Below, one piece after another: positions 7,696 through 16,822 of a stretch of 64,000 nucleotides of DNA. The notes beneath the pieces are model-generated. The model was not told where the DNA came from, did not search any database, and saw only the letters and a list, made by a program, of their open reading frames with translations. Each line of letters starts with the position of its first letter. Position 1 is the stretch's first letter. The stretch spans positions 62,001 to 126,000 of the forward strand of contig DASXUQ010000002.1 of assembly GCA_036504735.1 (NCBI GenBank). Direction: 5' to 3'. The translations under genes were made by a program, and so were the position numbers. Origin of the DNA: a bacterium (GTDB taxonomy: Bacteria > Electryoneota > RPQS01).

Positions 7696-8999
7696 AACGC
7701 CATCTGCTCCGCTTCCTGAATGGTGGGACGGATCTGCTTCAGCACCAGAAACAGCACCAGCGCCGCCACAAGGGACGCTACCAGCAAAATTATGAAAAGC
7801 GTGCTGTGCGCCATCTGATCCCAGAAGCTGCCCACCAAGCCGCTCAGATAGTTGCCGATGGCTGTGGCGGCAAACCATCCGCCCATCAGCAGGCCGCGCA
7901 TCCGCGCCGGCGCAAGCTTGTTGACCAGCGACAATCCCATCGGCGACAGGCACAACTCACCCAGCGTCAGCACCCCATAGGTGGAAATCAGCCAGTTAAT
8001 GCTCACGCGGCCTGTGTCCCCGCCGGAGAAGGCGGCAACCGTCATAATGGTATAGGCCACGGCGGTGAGCAGCATGCCGATGCCGATCTTAGCCGCGGTG
8101 GACGGTTCATTTTTCCGGCGGCGTAGCAGTCCCCAACCGGCCACCAACAGCGGTGTGAAGGCCAACACAAAGAACGGATTGATTGCCTGCGAAAGTTCCG
8201 GCTTGAGTTTGGTAGCGGTGGCATCGCGCGCCCAGAAGGTCAGCGTCAGGCCGTTCTGATGGAAGGCCATCCAGAACACGGTGACAATGGCAAACACCAA
8301 CAGCAGCGCGCCGATCCGCCGCTTTTCCTGCGCGGGCGTCAGCACCATCTCCTGCAGAGCCGACGCCGCATTCAGGTTGCCGGTTTCGCCTATAGCGACA
8401 TGCTTGCGCAGCAGCGAGAACAGGATCAGCGAGACGAACATTCCCACACCCGCCGCGGCAAAGGCAAAGCCCCAGCCGAAATTCGTGCGCATGTACGAGG
8501 CCACCAGCGGCGAGAACAGCGCGCCGACATTGATGCCCATGTAAAAGATATTGTAAGCTTCGTCGCGCTTCTCGGGACGGTCGCGGTACAGATTGCCCAG
8601 CAACGTGGAGATGTTCGGCTTGAACAGTCCGTTGCCGATGATCACGCAGGAGAGCCCCGCAAAGAATGCGGGCAGCGGCGGCAGCGCCAGCAGGAAATAG
8701 CCCGCGCCCATAAACACCGCGCCGAGCAGAATCGCCCGGCTGAAACCCAGCCAGCGGTCGGCCAGCAAGCCTCCGGCCAGCGGTGTGAAATAGACCAGCG
8801 CAATGTACGCGCCGTAAATCTGGCCCACGGTGGCGGTGCTGAAGCCGAGGCTCTCATTCATGTACAGCGACAGAATGGAGAGCATGCAGTAGAAACCGAA
8901 ACGCTCCCACATTTCCGTGAAGAACAGCACATACAATCCGGCGGGGTGTTTGTGCTTGACAGGTGGAGCGACCGCAGTGAGAGTGGAACTCTGGGTCAT
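7683..8999 (-). CDS. POT/PTR2 family proton-dependent peptide transporter
   Basis: 438 residues, about 12 hydrophobic helices. The family signatures are plain: FFTEMWERFGFYCM in helix 1 (the proton-coupling ExxERFxYY-like motif), then FYMGINVGALFSPLVASYM and FGWGFAFAAAG. Function: H+-driven import of di- and tripeptides through the inner membrane. GGAG precedes the ATG. The last codons (ALKKG-stop) run into a family C repeat, so the original C-terminus may have been altered by repeat insertion. It is followed by DinB and preceded by a secreted M28 peptidase on the same strand, a plausible peptide-scavenging pair. Confidence 0.92.
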   Translation of the reverse strand: MTQSSTLTAVAPPVKHKHPAGLYVLFFTEMWERFGFYCMLSILSLYMNESLGFSTATVGQIYGAYIALVYFTPLAGGLLADRWLGFSRAILLGAVFMGAGYFLLALPPLPAFFAGLSCVIIGNGLFKPNISTLLGNLYRDRPEKRDEAYNIFYMGINVGALFSPLVASYMRTNFGWGFAFAAAGVGMFVSLILFSLLRKHVAIGETGNLNAASALQEMVLTPAQEKRRIGALLLVFAIVTVFWMAFHQNGLTLTFWARDATATKLKPELSQAINPFFVLAFTPLLVAGWGLLRRRKNEPSTAAKIGIGMLLTAVAYTIMTVAAFSGGDTGRVSINWLISTYGVLTLGELCLSPMGLSLVNKLAPARMRGLLMGGWFAATAIGNYLSGLVGSFWDQMAHSTLFIILLVASLVAALVLFLVLKQIRPTIQEAEQMALKKG

Positions 9000-9039
9000 G
9001 GTGTGATCTCCGTGCCGAAGGTAAGGCGGGCGGGTTTTG

Positions 9040-10605
9040 TCAGCGCAGATAGAGGATTTTTTGTGTGATGGTGTCGTGGTCGGTATCCAGCCGGACCAGA
9101 TAAATACCGCTGGCCGCGCGCTGCGGTGACCACACCGCGCGTTGCGTTCCCGCGGAAAATGGCCTGCTGACCAGATCCGCCACGCGGCGGCCCATGATGT
9201 CGAACACGCTCAGGTGAACCGTGCCGGCAACGGGCAGCTCATAGGACAGCGTCACGTCATTATTGAAGGGATTGGGATAAGCATGCAGGTTGATGCGGTT
9301 GGGCAGCAGGTCGCGCGCAGGGCCGGCCTCCGCCGTGAAGGATTGAATCTCTGAAGAGAACGGCGATGGAAAGCCCGCCGCATTGGAGCGGGAAATGGAG
9401 AAACCGTAGATGACAGCCTGATCGGCAACGGTGTAGCTGAACTCGCGGCCCGTGCCCAGATCTACAATGGAGTCGAAATCCGAGCTGTAGTAGTTGCGGA
9501 TGGCCAGAAAGAAGTGCCCGCCTTGGGGAAGGGCTACGCTGTCGGGAATCTGTCCGTGCAGCAGCGTGGCATTTTCCCAGTTCAGGAGCGGCGGTGCGGG
9601 ACGGGCGGGAGATTGCAGCATGGTCAGCAGTCCGCCAAAGGTGACCATCGCCACCTTGCGCGCATAGCTGCACGACATGTTGCCGATCACATCATTGGGG
9701 TTGTGCTGAAAGGCGAGGTCTTCATTGCGCTCGATCACGCGCAACGCCGGAAAGCCCGCGGCGGAAAAGCTCAAATGGTCGCTGCCCCGTCCGGGGCGGT
9801 CGGCGGCGGCAATCAGGTGCATGTCGAAGTCCGGCACGTAGCTCTCCCCCACCCAGCGCAGATACCGCTGCAACTGACGCGAAGGGCTGGAGGTGCCGCC
9901 CTGATCGGACGCGCCGTCCGCATAGAGCCGCACCGAAGAAGAATCCACCGCGCCATTGGCCAGCGCAATGTGGCCGATCATGTCCATGCAGATCATCCCG
10001 TCCACGCGCTCTTGCTGCGTAGCCATCTCGTTCGCCAGGGCCGCGCTGCCATAGAGGCCCTCTTCCTCGCCCGTAAACCAGATCACATCGAGGTTGTGGG
10101 CAAAGGAATCCGGCAGCACGCGCAGCAGTTCGAGAAAGGCCGCACACGAACTGCCGTTGTCGTCCGCGCCGGGAGCAAGGCTGGTGACGTCGCTGATGTT
10201 GGCCGCGCGGGAATCGAGATGTCCGCCGATCAGGTACCGCACCGAGTCATTTTCCGTACCCACAACATGGCACATCACATTATGCCGCACAACCGGCTGC
10301 CCGCCCCAGCTTTGCGTGTACGGAACCAGCTCGAAGTAACGTCCGTCCGTGCCGAAGCTGCCGGCCTTCGCCCTTACCCACCCCATCGCCGCGCCGATGC
10401 CCACGGTGCCACTGGCGGTATCGCTGTAGGTGTGCCGTGTGTGAAAGGATGAAAGCTGCTCGATATACGCCCGCAGGCTATCCGCGCTGATCTGGTTGAC
10501 CACGGCCTGAATGGACGCGCTGGGCGGATACGGCGGAGCCGCTCCAAATGCTGAGAGGCTGAAAAGCTGAAAGGCTGTAAGGAAGAGGAGAAGAGCAGTG
10601 CGCAT
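9040..10605 (-). CDS. Secreted M28 family zinc aminopeptidase with type IX sorting domain
   Basis: 521 residues. The zinc-site residues of M28 are all visible: H129 and D131 (GGHLDS), D148 (GADDNGS), E180/E181 (TGEEEGLYGS), D208 (MDMIGH) and H277 (GSDHLSF). The C-terminus starts about residue 440 and carries YPNPFN...SGIYLVRLDT...KILYLR, the typical type IX sorting module, so the enzyme is probably exported to the surface. The signal peptide (LFLTAFQLFSLSAF) is encoded by a family E repeat at 10546-10580. It probably releases amino acids from external peptides; the POT transporter lies 41 bases downstream. Confidence 0.92.
   Translation of the reverse strand: MRTALLLFLTAFQLFSLSAFGAAPPYPPSASIQAVVNQISADSLRAYIEQLSSFHTRHTYSDTASGTVGIGAAMGWVRAKAGSFGTDGRYFELVPYTQSWGGQPVVRHNVMCHVVGTENDSVRYLIGGHLDSRAANISDVTSLAPGADDNGSSCAAFLELLRVLPDSFAHNLDVIWFTGEEEGLYGSAALANEMATQQERVDGMICMDMIGHIALANGAVDSSSVRLYADGASDQGGTSSPSRQLQRYLRWVGESYVPDFDMHLIAAADRPGRGSDHLSFSAAGFPALRVIERNEDLAFQHNPNDVIGNMSCSYARKVAMVTFGGLLTMLQSPARPAPPLLNWENATLLHGQIPDSVALPQGGHFFLAIRNYYSSDFDSIVDLGTGREFSYTVADQAVIYGFSISRSNAAGFPSPFSSEIQSFTAEAGPARDLLPNRINLHAYPNPFNNDVTLSYELPVAGTVHLSVFDIMGRRVADLVSRPFSAGTQRAVWSPQRAASGIYLVRLDTDHDTITQKILYLR
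10546..10580 (-). repeat. TTTCAGC-type repeat, family E, encoding a signal peptide
   Basis: On the minus strand it reads (TTTCAGCN)n with small changes and translates as AFQLFSLSAF within the M28 peptidase signal sequence. A matching stretch at 17584-17621 lies in front of lgt and would translate as AFQIFSLSAF. Confidence 0.75.
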
Positions 10606-10622
10606 AGGACATCCGAGATAGG

Positions 10623-10687
10623 GACATGGCCTGCCATGTCTATTTCTGTCACCAACATGTGGGGCGTGGCCGGATGGAACCGGCCAC
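10623..10687. terminator. Two hairpins between aceF and the M28 peptidase gene
   Basis: GACATGGC-CT-GCCATGTC at 10623-10640 and GTGGCCGG...CCGGCCAC at 10666-10687. Both lie downstream of the aceF stop on the minus strand. There is no clear T tail, so termination is not certain. Confidence 0.4.
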
Positions 10688-10713
10688 CTAATCAGCGTGC
10701 TGGGGAGAAGTTT

Positions 10714-12018
10714 TTATCCTTCCAAGGCCAGAAAGAACGGCTGCTCGAGAGCCTCGCAGATCCAGCGGAGGAACCGTGCACCATCCGCGCCGTCGATCAC
10801 GCGATGATCATAGGACAGTGACAGCGGCAGCAGCAGGCGAGGTTCGAACTTGTCCTCTTTCCACACCGGCTCCATCGCGCCGCGGCTGATGCCGAGGATC
10901 GACACCTCCGGCCAGTTGATGATGGGCGTGAAGTGCGTGCCGCCGATGGTGCCGAGATTGGTAATCGAGAACGTGCCGCCTTCGAGGTCCGCCGGCTTCA
11001 GTTCGCGCTTATGGGCGCGTTCGGTAAGCTTGGCCAGTTCCACGGACAGATCCAGAATATTCTTCTTGTCCGCGTCGCGGATTACAGGCACCAACAGGCC
11101 GCGCTCCGTATTCACCGCCACGCCGACATTCACATAGTCCTTGGCAATGATCGCCCGCGCGGGCATGTCCACACTGGTGTTGAAGCGCGGGAACTGCCGT
11201 AACGCGGAAGCTACCACCTTCAGCAGCACGGCAGTCACGGTGAGTTTGCCGCCCATCTGCTCGACATTGGCCGCATACCGCTTGCGCAGCACATCCAGTT
11301 CGGTGACGTCCGCATGATCATACTGCGTGACCTGCGGAATGGTGGTCCAGGCGCGCGTCAGATGCTCGGCGGTGGCCTGCCGCACGCTGGTCATGGGCTT
11401 GCGTTCGACGTTGCCCCAGCGGGAGAAGTCCGGCAACTGCGCGGCGGCGCCCATAGTGGGAGCAATCGGTCGCGGCGCTTGCGCGGTTTTCAAATCCTCT
11501 TCGGTAATCCGTCCGCCCGAGCCGCTGCCCTTGACGGTGGAGAGATCGATTCCGCGTTCGCGCGCCATGCGGCGCACAATCGGCGAGGCGGGAATATCCA
11601 CTCCGTCGCGCGAACCGCCATTAGATGCTGTTCCCGGCGCGGGCGAGGCCGGTGCCGGTTGCCGCAGTTGCGGCGAGACATGATCGCGCGCGGGCGGTAC
11701 GCTGCGTTCGACTTGCGGCGGACGCTCCTTCTCGGGCTCCGGCGCGGGCACAGCTTCCACCTTGGAAATATCGGCGGACGCATCGGTTTCAATCTTCACT
11801 AAGGGCTGGCCGACGGTGACCTTCTCGCCTTCCTTGGTCAGAATGGCCGCTACGCGCCCGGCGGTATTGGAGGGAACCTCCACCACCGCCTTGCCGGTTT
11901 CCAATTCCACCAGCGGCTGCTCGGCACGGATCTCATCGCCCACCTTCACCATCATCCGCACCACGTCACCGCTGTCAATGCCTTCCCCTAAATCCGGCAG
12001 CTTAAAATCCACTAACAT
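10714..12018 (-). CDS. aceF: Pyruvate dehydrogenase E2, dihydrolipoamide acetyltransferase
   Basis: 434 residues from the ATG at 12018, chosen because MLVDFKLPDLGEGI is the usual family start and GGAG lies 6 bases upstream. One lipoyl domain (ETGKAVVEVPS with the lipoylated Lys), a peripheral-subunit-binding domain (IPASPIVRRMARERGIDL...RITEEDL) joined by Pro/Ala-rich linkers, and the CoA acyltransferase core ending with SLSYDHRVIDGADGARFL (catalytic HxxxDG). It transfers the acetyl group from E1 to CoA. The E1 gene lies upstream on the same strand, but a 390-base stretch of small gene, pseudogene and repeats intervenes. No E3 gene is visible. Confidence 0.93.
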   Translation of the reverse strand: MLVDFKLPDLGEGIDSGDVVRMMVKVGDEIRAEQPLVELETGKAVVEVPSNTAGRVAAILTKEGEKVTVGQPLVKIETDASADISKVEAVPAPEPEKERPPQVERSVPPARDHVSPQLRQPAPASPAPGTASNGGSRDGVDIPASPIVRRMARERGIDLSTVKGSGSGGRITEEDLKTAQAPRPIAPTMGAAAQLPDFSRWGNVERKPMTSVRQATAEHLTRAWTTIPQVTQYDHADVTELDVLRKRYAANVEQMGGKLTVTAVLLKVVASALRQFPRFNTSVDMPARAIIAKDYVNVGVAVNTERGLLVPVIRDADKKNILDLSVELAKLTERAHKRELKPADLEGGTFSITNLGTIGGTHFTPIINWPEVSILGISRGAMEPVWKEDKFEPRLLLPLSLSYDHRVIDGADGARFLRWICEALEQPFFLALEG

Positions 12019-12113
12019 GACTGTCTCCGCGTATAGTCTTGAATGAAATGTTCGTTGGTATGTATGTTCCTTTTCAGAGATGCAGGATCTCTTCGTGATG
12101 GCCACTAGCCAGC

Positions 12114-12170
12114 ACGCTCCCGCTGCTGGATTCATTGGATGCACCACGCGGGAGCGTGGCGCGTAGTGGG
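12114..12170. repeat. Dispersed repeat family F, copy 2
   Basis: Shares the TGCTGGATTC...GCACCACGC.GGAGCGTGGCGC core with 4469-4513. A fragment GATGCAGGATCTCT at 12078 also matches part of the palindromic element at 52321. Confidence 0.6.
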
Positions 12171-12175
12171 ATTTG

Positions 12176-12301
12176 GAAAGAACCCCCTTCTGATTCCCCC
12201 TTTTTCAAAGGGGGAAGGGCAGATCGGGTCTCCCCCCGTTTACGGGGGGTAAGGGGGGTCGGGTCTCCCCCCTTAGCATAAGGGGGGACTAAGGGGGGTT
12301 C
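12176..12301. repeat. C-rich dispersed repeat, family A, copy 2
   Basis: Same start as copy 1, followed by CCCCCCGTTTACGGGGGG and CCCCCCTTAGCATAAGGGGGG hairpins. The closest relative is at 20012-20134, so these two copies share the full three-hairpin form. Confidence 0.85.
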
Positions 12302-12310
12302 CGTTCCCGG

Positions 12311-12631
12311 TCAGTGTTGCGACGCCGGAATGGCATCGGCAATCATCGTGGTGGCAACCACTTCGAAAAGCGACATCGCGGGCTCAACACCGAGCTTGCG
12401 GAACATCAGCACGCCGCGCGGCGTGCCCGCCTTGCGTACGGCGTCGAAGTCGTCGCGGGTGTTCCACACACCCATCAGCCGCCAGACGTTGACGTCTTCA
12501 TCGCTCTGCAACAGAAGGCTCTGCACCGGTGTCTGTCCCGGCACGGAGTTCTTAACCAGTTCCTGATAGGCCGCCTTCAGTTCATTCCACTGTCTCGGAG
12601 AGACTTCCGCTTCCAATACGGTTAGCACCAT
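12311..12631 (-). CDS. Small dimeric alpha/beta-barrel protein, antibiotic biosynthesis monooxygenase-like
   Basis: 106 residues. The pattern of a short N-terminal strand (MVLTVLEAEV), a helix (WNELKAAYQELV), paired strands (SLLLQS...WRLMGVW) and a DDFDAVRK helix before a closing strand fits the ABM/YgiN-like fold. AGGAG lies upstream of the ATG. Members range from quinol monooxygenases to proteins without known activity, so no substrate is assigned. Family assignment is by eye only. Confidence 0.6.
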   Translation of the reverse strand: MVLTVLEAEVSPRQWNELKAAYQELVKNSVPGQTPVQSLLLQSDEDVNVWRLMGVWNTRDDFDAVRKAGTPRGVLMFRKLGVEPAMSLFEVVATTMIADAIPASQH

Positions 12632-12678
12632 GATTAGATCTCCTGTTACTGCGTTTCATATCTATTCAGACCGTTCCA

Positions 12679-12804
12679 TTATCGCTTCACACTGACCGCC
12701 ACACCGTCGCCTATGGGCAAAAAGACGGTGTCTAAATCGCCCCGCGCTGCAAGCGGGAATATCCATCACCGGAAACAGAATATCATCGGTGACCAGCAGC
12801 CCGC
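12679..12804 (-). pseudogene. O-methyltransferase remnant, C-terminal fragment
   Basis: Minus-strand reading gives GLLVTDDILFPVMDIP (12757-12804), which matches the GGLLVADNVLW region of class I (family 3) O-methyltransferases. In another frame, LDTVFLPIGDGVAVSVKR-stop (12679-12735) matches their typical C-terminal PIGDGL.L..K end. The two parts are frameshifted and most of the intervening ~40 residues are lost. The upstream part is cut by repeat element G (12803-13003). I infer a gene destroyed by repeat insertion and deletion. Confidence 0.65.
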
Positions 12805-13003
12805 GCAACCCGCCCGTTATGATCCCGGCATGGTTTCGGCCGGGTTGTGTTCTCGGTGGATGTAAAAATGCGATCCGGCTCAACCCGGCTCGGCAGGGGT
12901 TGGGGATGCAGGGATTGGGATGTGCGGTGGTTGTTGCGCGGGAGGGTTGCGCGTGTTGCCTTGTTCAAGCGGCAAGATTTTGCGCTTAACCCTCCCCTAC
13001 ACC
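12803..13003. repeat. Element G copy 1 with a REP unit nested inside
   Basis: The ends GCGCAACCCGCCCGTTATGA and CTTAACCCTCCCCTACACC match the element at 46450-46576. Between them lies a REP unit (12832-12899: GGCCGGGTTGTG...CCGGCTCAACCCGGCTCGG). Its left end cuts into the O-methyltransferase remnant. The order of events appears to be gene, then element G, then REP. Confidence 0.75.
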
Positions 13004-13029
13004 CCGTCTTCTTTCAGCCTTTTCTCCGA

Positions 13030-15738
13030 TCACGCCTTCACCGGCTCTTCCTTTTCCGGGTCGATCTGCAAGTCCTTGATGGCCTGCGCCAGGACATTGG
13101 CTTTGAGCTTGCCAGCGCGGAAGAGCTGATACAGCGCGGCATAGGTCACATAGCGGCGATCCACTTCGAAGAAGGCCCGCAGGGAATCGCGGCCATCGGA
13201 GCGGCCAAAGCCGTCGGTGCCCAAAGAGTGCAGCGGGCCGGGCAAATACGCCGAGATCGAATCGGGCAGCGCCTTCACATAGTCGCTGGCCGCCACAAAG
13301 GGCTGAGTTGATCCGGCAAACAGGCCGCTGACATAGGGCACGCGCGGCTTGTCCGAGGGATGCAGCATGTTCCAACGGTCGGCGGACATGGCATCATAGT
13401 AGAGCGACTTGTAACTGGTCACGCTCCACACATCGGCAGAAACACCGTACTTTTCCGCCAGCATCTCTTGTGCATGCACCACTTCATTCAGAATGGTGCC
13501 GCTGCCCAAAAGATGCAGGTCCGGTTTGGCATTCGGCTCGAGCGGACCGCGAAGCCTGTACGCGCCGCGCAGGATTCCCTCTTCGGAGCCGTCGGGCATG
13601 GCCGGCTGCGCGTAGTTCTCGTTCATCACGGTGATGTAATAGAACAACGATTCCTGATCGGTGTACATCCGCTTCATGCCGTCGCGGATGATCACCGCCA
13701 ATTCATAGGCATAGGCCGGATCGTAGGCGAGGAGCGTGGGATGCGGATAGACCAGCAGATGGCTGTGCCCGTCCTGATGCTGCAAGCCTTCTCCGGCCAG
13801 CGTGGTCCGTCCCGCCGTGGCGCCGATCAAAAAGCCGCGCGTGCGAATATCACCCGCCGCCCACAGCAGGTCACCGATGCGTTGCGGTCCGAACATCGAA
13901 TAGAGCAGAAAGAACGGAATCACCGGCAGGCCGTGGTTGGCATAGCTGGTGCCTGCCGCAATGAACGCGCTCATCGCTCCGGCTTCGGTGATGCCTTCTT
14001 CGAGGATCTGTCCGTCGGTAGCCTCGCGGTAGTACAAGAGGTTCTCCGCATCCACCGGCTGGTAGAGCTGGCCCATATGGGAGTAGATGCCGAACTGCCG
14101 GAAGAGCGATTCCATGCCGAAGGTCCGCGCTTCATCGGGGACAATCGGCGCAATCAGCTTGCCGAGCTTGGGATCCCGCAGCAGCTTGGCGATAATCCTC
14201 ACCATCACCATGGTGGTGGAGACTTCGCGGCCTTCCGTGCCCTTGTAGAACTCATCCATAAAGTCGGAAGGCAGCAGATCGAGTCCCGGACAACTGACAA
14301 TCCGCTTGGGAGCAAAGCCGCCCAGCCGCGCGCGGGTCTCGCGCATATAGACCATCTCGGGGCTGTCTTCCGGCGGCTTGAAGTAGGGAACCGTGTCCTC
14401 GGAGCCGCGGGGAATCTCGATCTGGAAACGGTCGGCGAATTCGCGCACCGCCTGCGTCTCCAGCTTCTTCTGCTGATGGGCCACATTGCGCGCCTGGCCG
14501 GCTTCTCCGAGGCCATAGCCTTTTATGGTCTTGGCCAATATAACCGTAGGGCTTCCTCTGTGCTCCACCGCCGCCTTGTAAGCGGCATAGACCTTCAGCG
14601 GATCATGGCCGCCGCGCCGCATGCGCTGGATCTGGTCATCGGAGAGATTCTCCACCATCTTCAGAAGACGCGGATCGGTGCCGAAGAAATGCTCGCGGGT
14701 GTAGCTGCCCGGTTCCACCGAATACTTCTGATAATCGCCGTCGAGGGCATCTTCCATCCGCCGCAGCAGGGCGCCGTCATGGTCTTGCTCCAGCAACGGA
14801 TCCCAGTCTTCTCCCCAGATGACCTTGATCACATTCCAGCCTGCGCCACGGAACACCGCTTCCAGTTCCTGAATCACCTTGCCGTTGCCGCGCACCGGGC
14901 CATCCAGCCGCTGCAAATTGCAGTTGACCACAAAAATCAGATTGTCCAACTTCTCGCGTCCGGCAAGAGAGATTGAGCCGAGAGCTTCGGGTTCATCGCA
15001 CTCGCCGTCGCCCATAAAGCACCAGATCTTCTGCTGGGAGACAGACTTCAGACCGCGATCCTGCAAATAGTGATTGAACTGCGCCTGATAGATCGCCATG
15101 ATCGGCCCGAGGCCCATCGACACCGTGGGAAATTCCCAGAAGTCCGGCATCAGCCACGGATGCGGATAGGAGGACAGTCCGCCGCCGGGAGCCAGTTCCG
15201 CCCGGAAATTGTCCAGATCATCTTCGGTCAGGCGGCCAATTAAGAAGGCGCGGGAATAGATGCCCGGAGAGGAGTGCCCCTGAAAATAGATCAGGTCTCC
15301 GCCCGATGGATCATTCTTGCCTCTAAAGAAGTGGTTGTAACCGATCTCGTAGAGGGTGGCGATGGACTGGTAGGTGGAAATGTGCCCGCCGATCACCGGG
15401 TCACGGCGATTGGCCCGCACCACCATGGCCAGAGCATTCCAGCGGGTGAGGCTTTTGATCCGCCGCTCCATCTCCCGGTCTCCGGGAAAAGGCGGCTGAT
15501 TCTCCAGAGGGATGGTATTGACATAGGGTGTGTTCAGCGTCATGGTGACGGGCACACCCTGCCGTTCGGCATAGCCGCGCACCCGGCGCAGCAGTTCTCC
15601 GGCGTGCTGGGCACCTTCCGACTTCAGCACATAATCATAAGAATCAATCCATTCACGCAGTTCGGTGGGGTCCAGATCAATGGTGTGGCCATCCCGGCCA
15701 TTCCGCTCTATCGGGCTCTTGTGGGTAATGTCATTCAT
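13030..15738 (-). CDS. aceE: Pyruvate dehydrogenase E1, homodimeric type
   Basis: 902 residues, the usual length of the single-chain (AceE) E1 of Proteobacteria-type complexes. It decarboxylates pyruvate and acetylates the E2 lipoyl group using thiamine diphosphate. The ThDP motif GDGE...NCN is present (GDGECDEPEALG...NLIFVVNCNLQRLDGPVRG), with the conserved N-terminal PYVNTIP and GGHISTYQS, and the C-terminal TSYKSLYYDAMSADRWN. The start MNDITHKS follows AGGGG-like sequence weakly. aceF lies 1 kb downstream on the same strand. Confidence 0.95.
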   Translation of the reverse strand: MNDITHKSPIERNGRDGHTIDLDPTELREWIDSYDYVLKSEGAQHAGELLRRVRGYAERQGVPVTMTLNTPYVNTIPLENQPPFPGDREMERRIKSLTRWNALAMVVRANRRDPVIGGHISTYQSIATLYEIGYNHFFRGKNDPSGGDLIYFQGHSSPGIYSRAFLIGRLTEDDLDNFRAELAPGGGLSSYPHPWLMPDFWEFPTVSMGLGPIMAIYQAQFNHYLQDRGLKSVSQQKIWCFMGDGECDEPEALGSISLAGREKLDNLIFVVNCNLQRLDGPVRGNGKVIQELEAVFRGAGWNVIKVIWGEDWDPLLEQDHDGALLRRMEDALDGDYQKYSVEPGSYTREHFFGTDPRLLKMVENLSDDQIQRMRRGGHDPLKVYAAYKAAVEHRGSPTVILAKTIKGYGLGEAGQARNVAHQQKKLETQAVREFADRFQIEIPRGSEDTVPYFKPPEDSPEMVYMRETRARLGGFAPKRIVSCPGLDLLPSDFMDEFYKGTEGREVSTTMVMVRIIAKLLRDPKLGKLIAPIVPDEARTFGMESLFRQFGIYSHMGQLYQPVDAENLLYYREATDGQILEEGITEAGAMSAFIAAGTSYANHGLPVIPFFLLYSMFGPQRIGDLLWAAGDIRTRGFLIGATAGRTTLAGEGLQHQDGHSHLLVYPHPTLLAYDPAYAYELAVIIRDGMKRMYTDQESLFYYITVMNENYAQPAMPDGSEEGILRGAYRLRGPLEPNAKPDLHLLGSGTILNEVVHAQEMLAEKYGVSADVWSVTSYKSLYYDAMSADRWNMLHPSDKPRVPYVSGLFAGSTQPFVAASDYVKALPDSISAYLPGPLHSLGTDGFGRSDGRDSLRAFFEVDRRYVTYAALYQLFRAGKLKANVLAQAIKDLQIDPEKEEPVKA

Positions 15739-16183
15739 AAGGGGTACGGTAGTTTCTAAAACACGGTTTGATTAAGTACGGCGGCGTAACCTGAAGGTCA
15801 ATGTCCACAGGGCTCCGCAAGCTTTGAAATATAAGGATCTCAAGGCGGAAGGTCAAATGGGAGGCACTTGCTCAAGTTTGTTCTTTCACGCGGCGTGGCT
15901 CGTATGGGTTTCCCATCCCGGCACCTGTTCATAAATTCACAATGCTCGTGCTTTTGAGGATTTTCGTGTGTATATTTTGCTGGCACCCACTACAGCCTAT
16001 CCTTCGCCGCGGCATGCGTCTGGAGCATTCGCATGCCCGCTTAGGCAGGATTGGGCGCGGCAGGCCCTCTTTGACGGTATCGCCCAGCGGGGCAGGGCCA
16101 AGTCCCAAGAGCCCTGCCGCCGCGAAGGTTTGGGCCGTGCTATGAAATAGCAACACCGCAAGATATTCCTTCATGGAGCCCTC
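15739..16183. other. Intergenic region without a supported gene
   Basis: Separates minus-strand aceE from the plus-strand MGMT-like gene, so it should hold divergent promoters. GTGTATATT at 15967-15976 matches the -10 region at 16772-16780 but lacks a good -35. A stem GGCAGGGC/GCCCTGCC lies at about 16092-16122. The open frames here (for example 15942-16145) show no coding character or family signal. Confidence 0.5.
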
Positions 16184-16669
16184 ATGAAACCCAAAGCCAC
16201 CACCCGCAAGAGCTGGCGGGAGAAGATGCAGACCGAGCAGCAGCCGAAGATCGTGCAGATTCCGCTCGAAGGTCAAAAGAGAATGGGCGGAGCCACCATG
16301 CTGGTCTCCACGCCGCACGATGTGGACGCGATGATCCGCACGGTACCCAAGGGCAAGCTCATCACCTCGGCACAAATGCGCTCCAAGCTTGCGGCAGAGG
16401 CCGGAGCCGAGTGCGCCTGCCCGACATCTACCGGGATCTTCATTCGCATTGCCGCCGAGGCTGCCGAAGAAGACCGCGCCGAAGGCAAAACCCGGATTAC
16501 TCCCTACTGGCGGGTGATCCGGCCCGATGGCAGTCTGAATGAGAAGTTGCCCGGCGGCACGGAGGCACAGGCCTCTTACCTCGAAGCCGAGGGACATTTT
16601 ATTGAACTTGGTGCGGGCAAGAAGCCTCCCAAAGTGAGGGATTTCGAAAAGAAACTGGTAAAGGCTTAG
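16184..16669 (+). CDS. MGMT-like winged-helix protein without the methyl-acceptor Cys motif
   Basis: 161 residues with GGAG 5 bases before the ATG. The central part (PKGKLITSAQMRSKL...STGIFIRIAAEAAEE) resembles the DNA-binding winged-helix part of O6-alkylguanine transferases and a family often annotated as MGMT family protein. At the place of the PCHRV acceptor motif it reads TPYWRVI, so the acceptor Cys is absent, as in alkyltransferase-like proteins. It may bind alkylated DNA without repairing it, or have another role. C- and N-termini are Lys-rich. Single gene with its own upstream region. Confidence 0.6.
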   Translation: MKPKATTRKSWREKMQTEQQPKIVQIPLEGQKRMGGATMLVSTPHDVDAMIRTVPKGKLITSAQMRSKLAAEAGAECACPTSTGIFIRIAAEAAEEDRAEGKTRITPYWRVIRPDGSLNEKLPGGTEAQASYLEAEGHFIELGAGKKPPKVRDFEKKLVKA

Positions 16670-16751
16670 AACAGAAAGCAGACCCCCGGGGCGGATAGGG
16701 CGCTCCAAGGTCTGTTGTGTTCATAACTTGAACAAAAAAGCAAAAAGCAGC

Positions 16752-16780
16752 TTGCGTTCGGGGCATTTCAGGTGTATATT
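16752..16780 (+). promoter_or_regulatory. Sigma-70-type promoter for the winged-helix gene
   Basis: TTGCGT (16752-16757), 17-bp spacer, TATATT (16775-16780). Transcription would start near 16787, after the GTG at 16772, which supports a later start codon for the gene. Confidence 0.55.
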
Positions 16781-16822
16781 AGTGCCCGGATGTTCAGATG
16801 GATTAACCAAAGGTTTTCCCAT

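Noticed and set aside
9040-12018. Peptide-scavenging operon of M28 peptidase, POT transporter and pdh genes
   Set aside because: The pdh genes are separated by hairpins and repeats and share no clear pathway link; only peptidase and transporter are a plausible pair.
15929-16708. 259-codon minus-strand ORF opposite the MGMT-like gene
   Set aside because: It covers the plus-strand gene and the intergenic region, shows no domain, and has poor composition for a protein (many Gly/Leu/Arg runs of shadow type).
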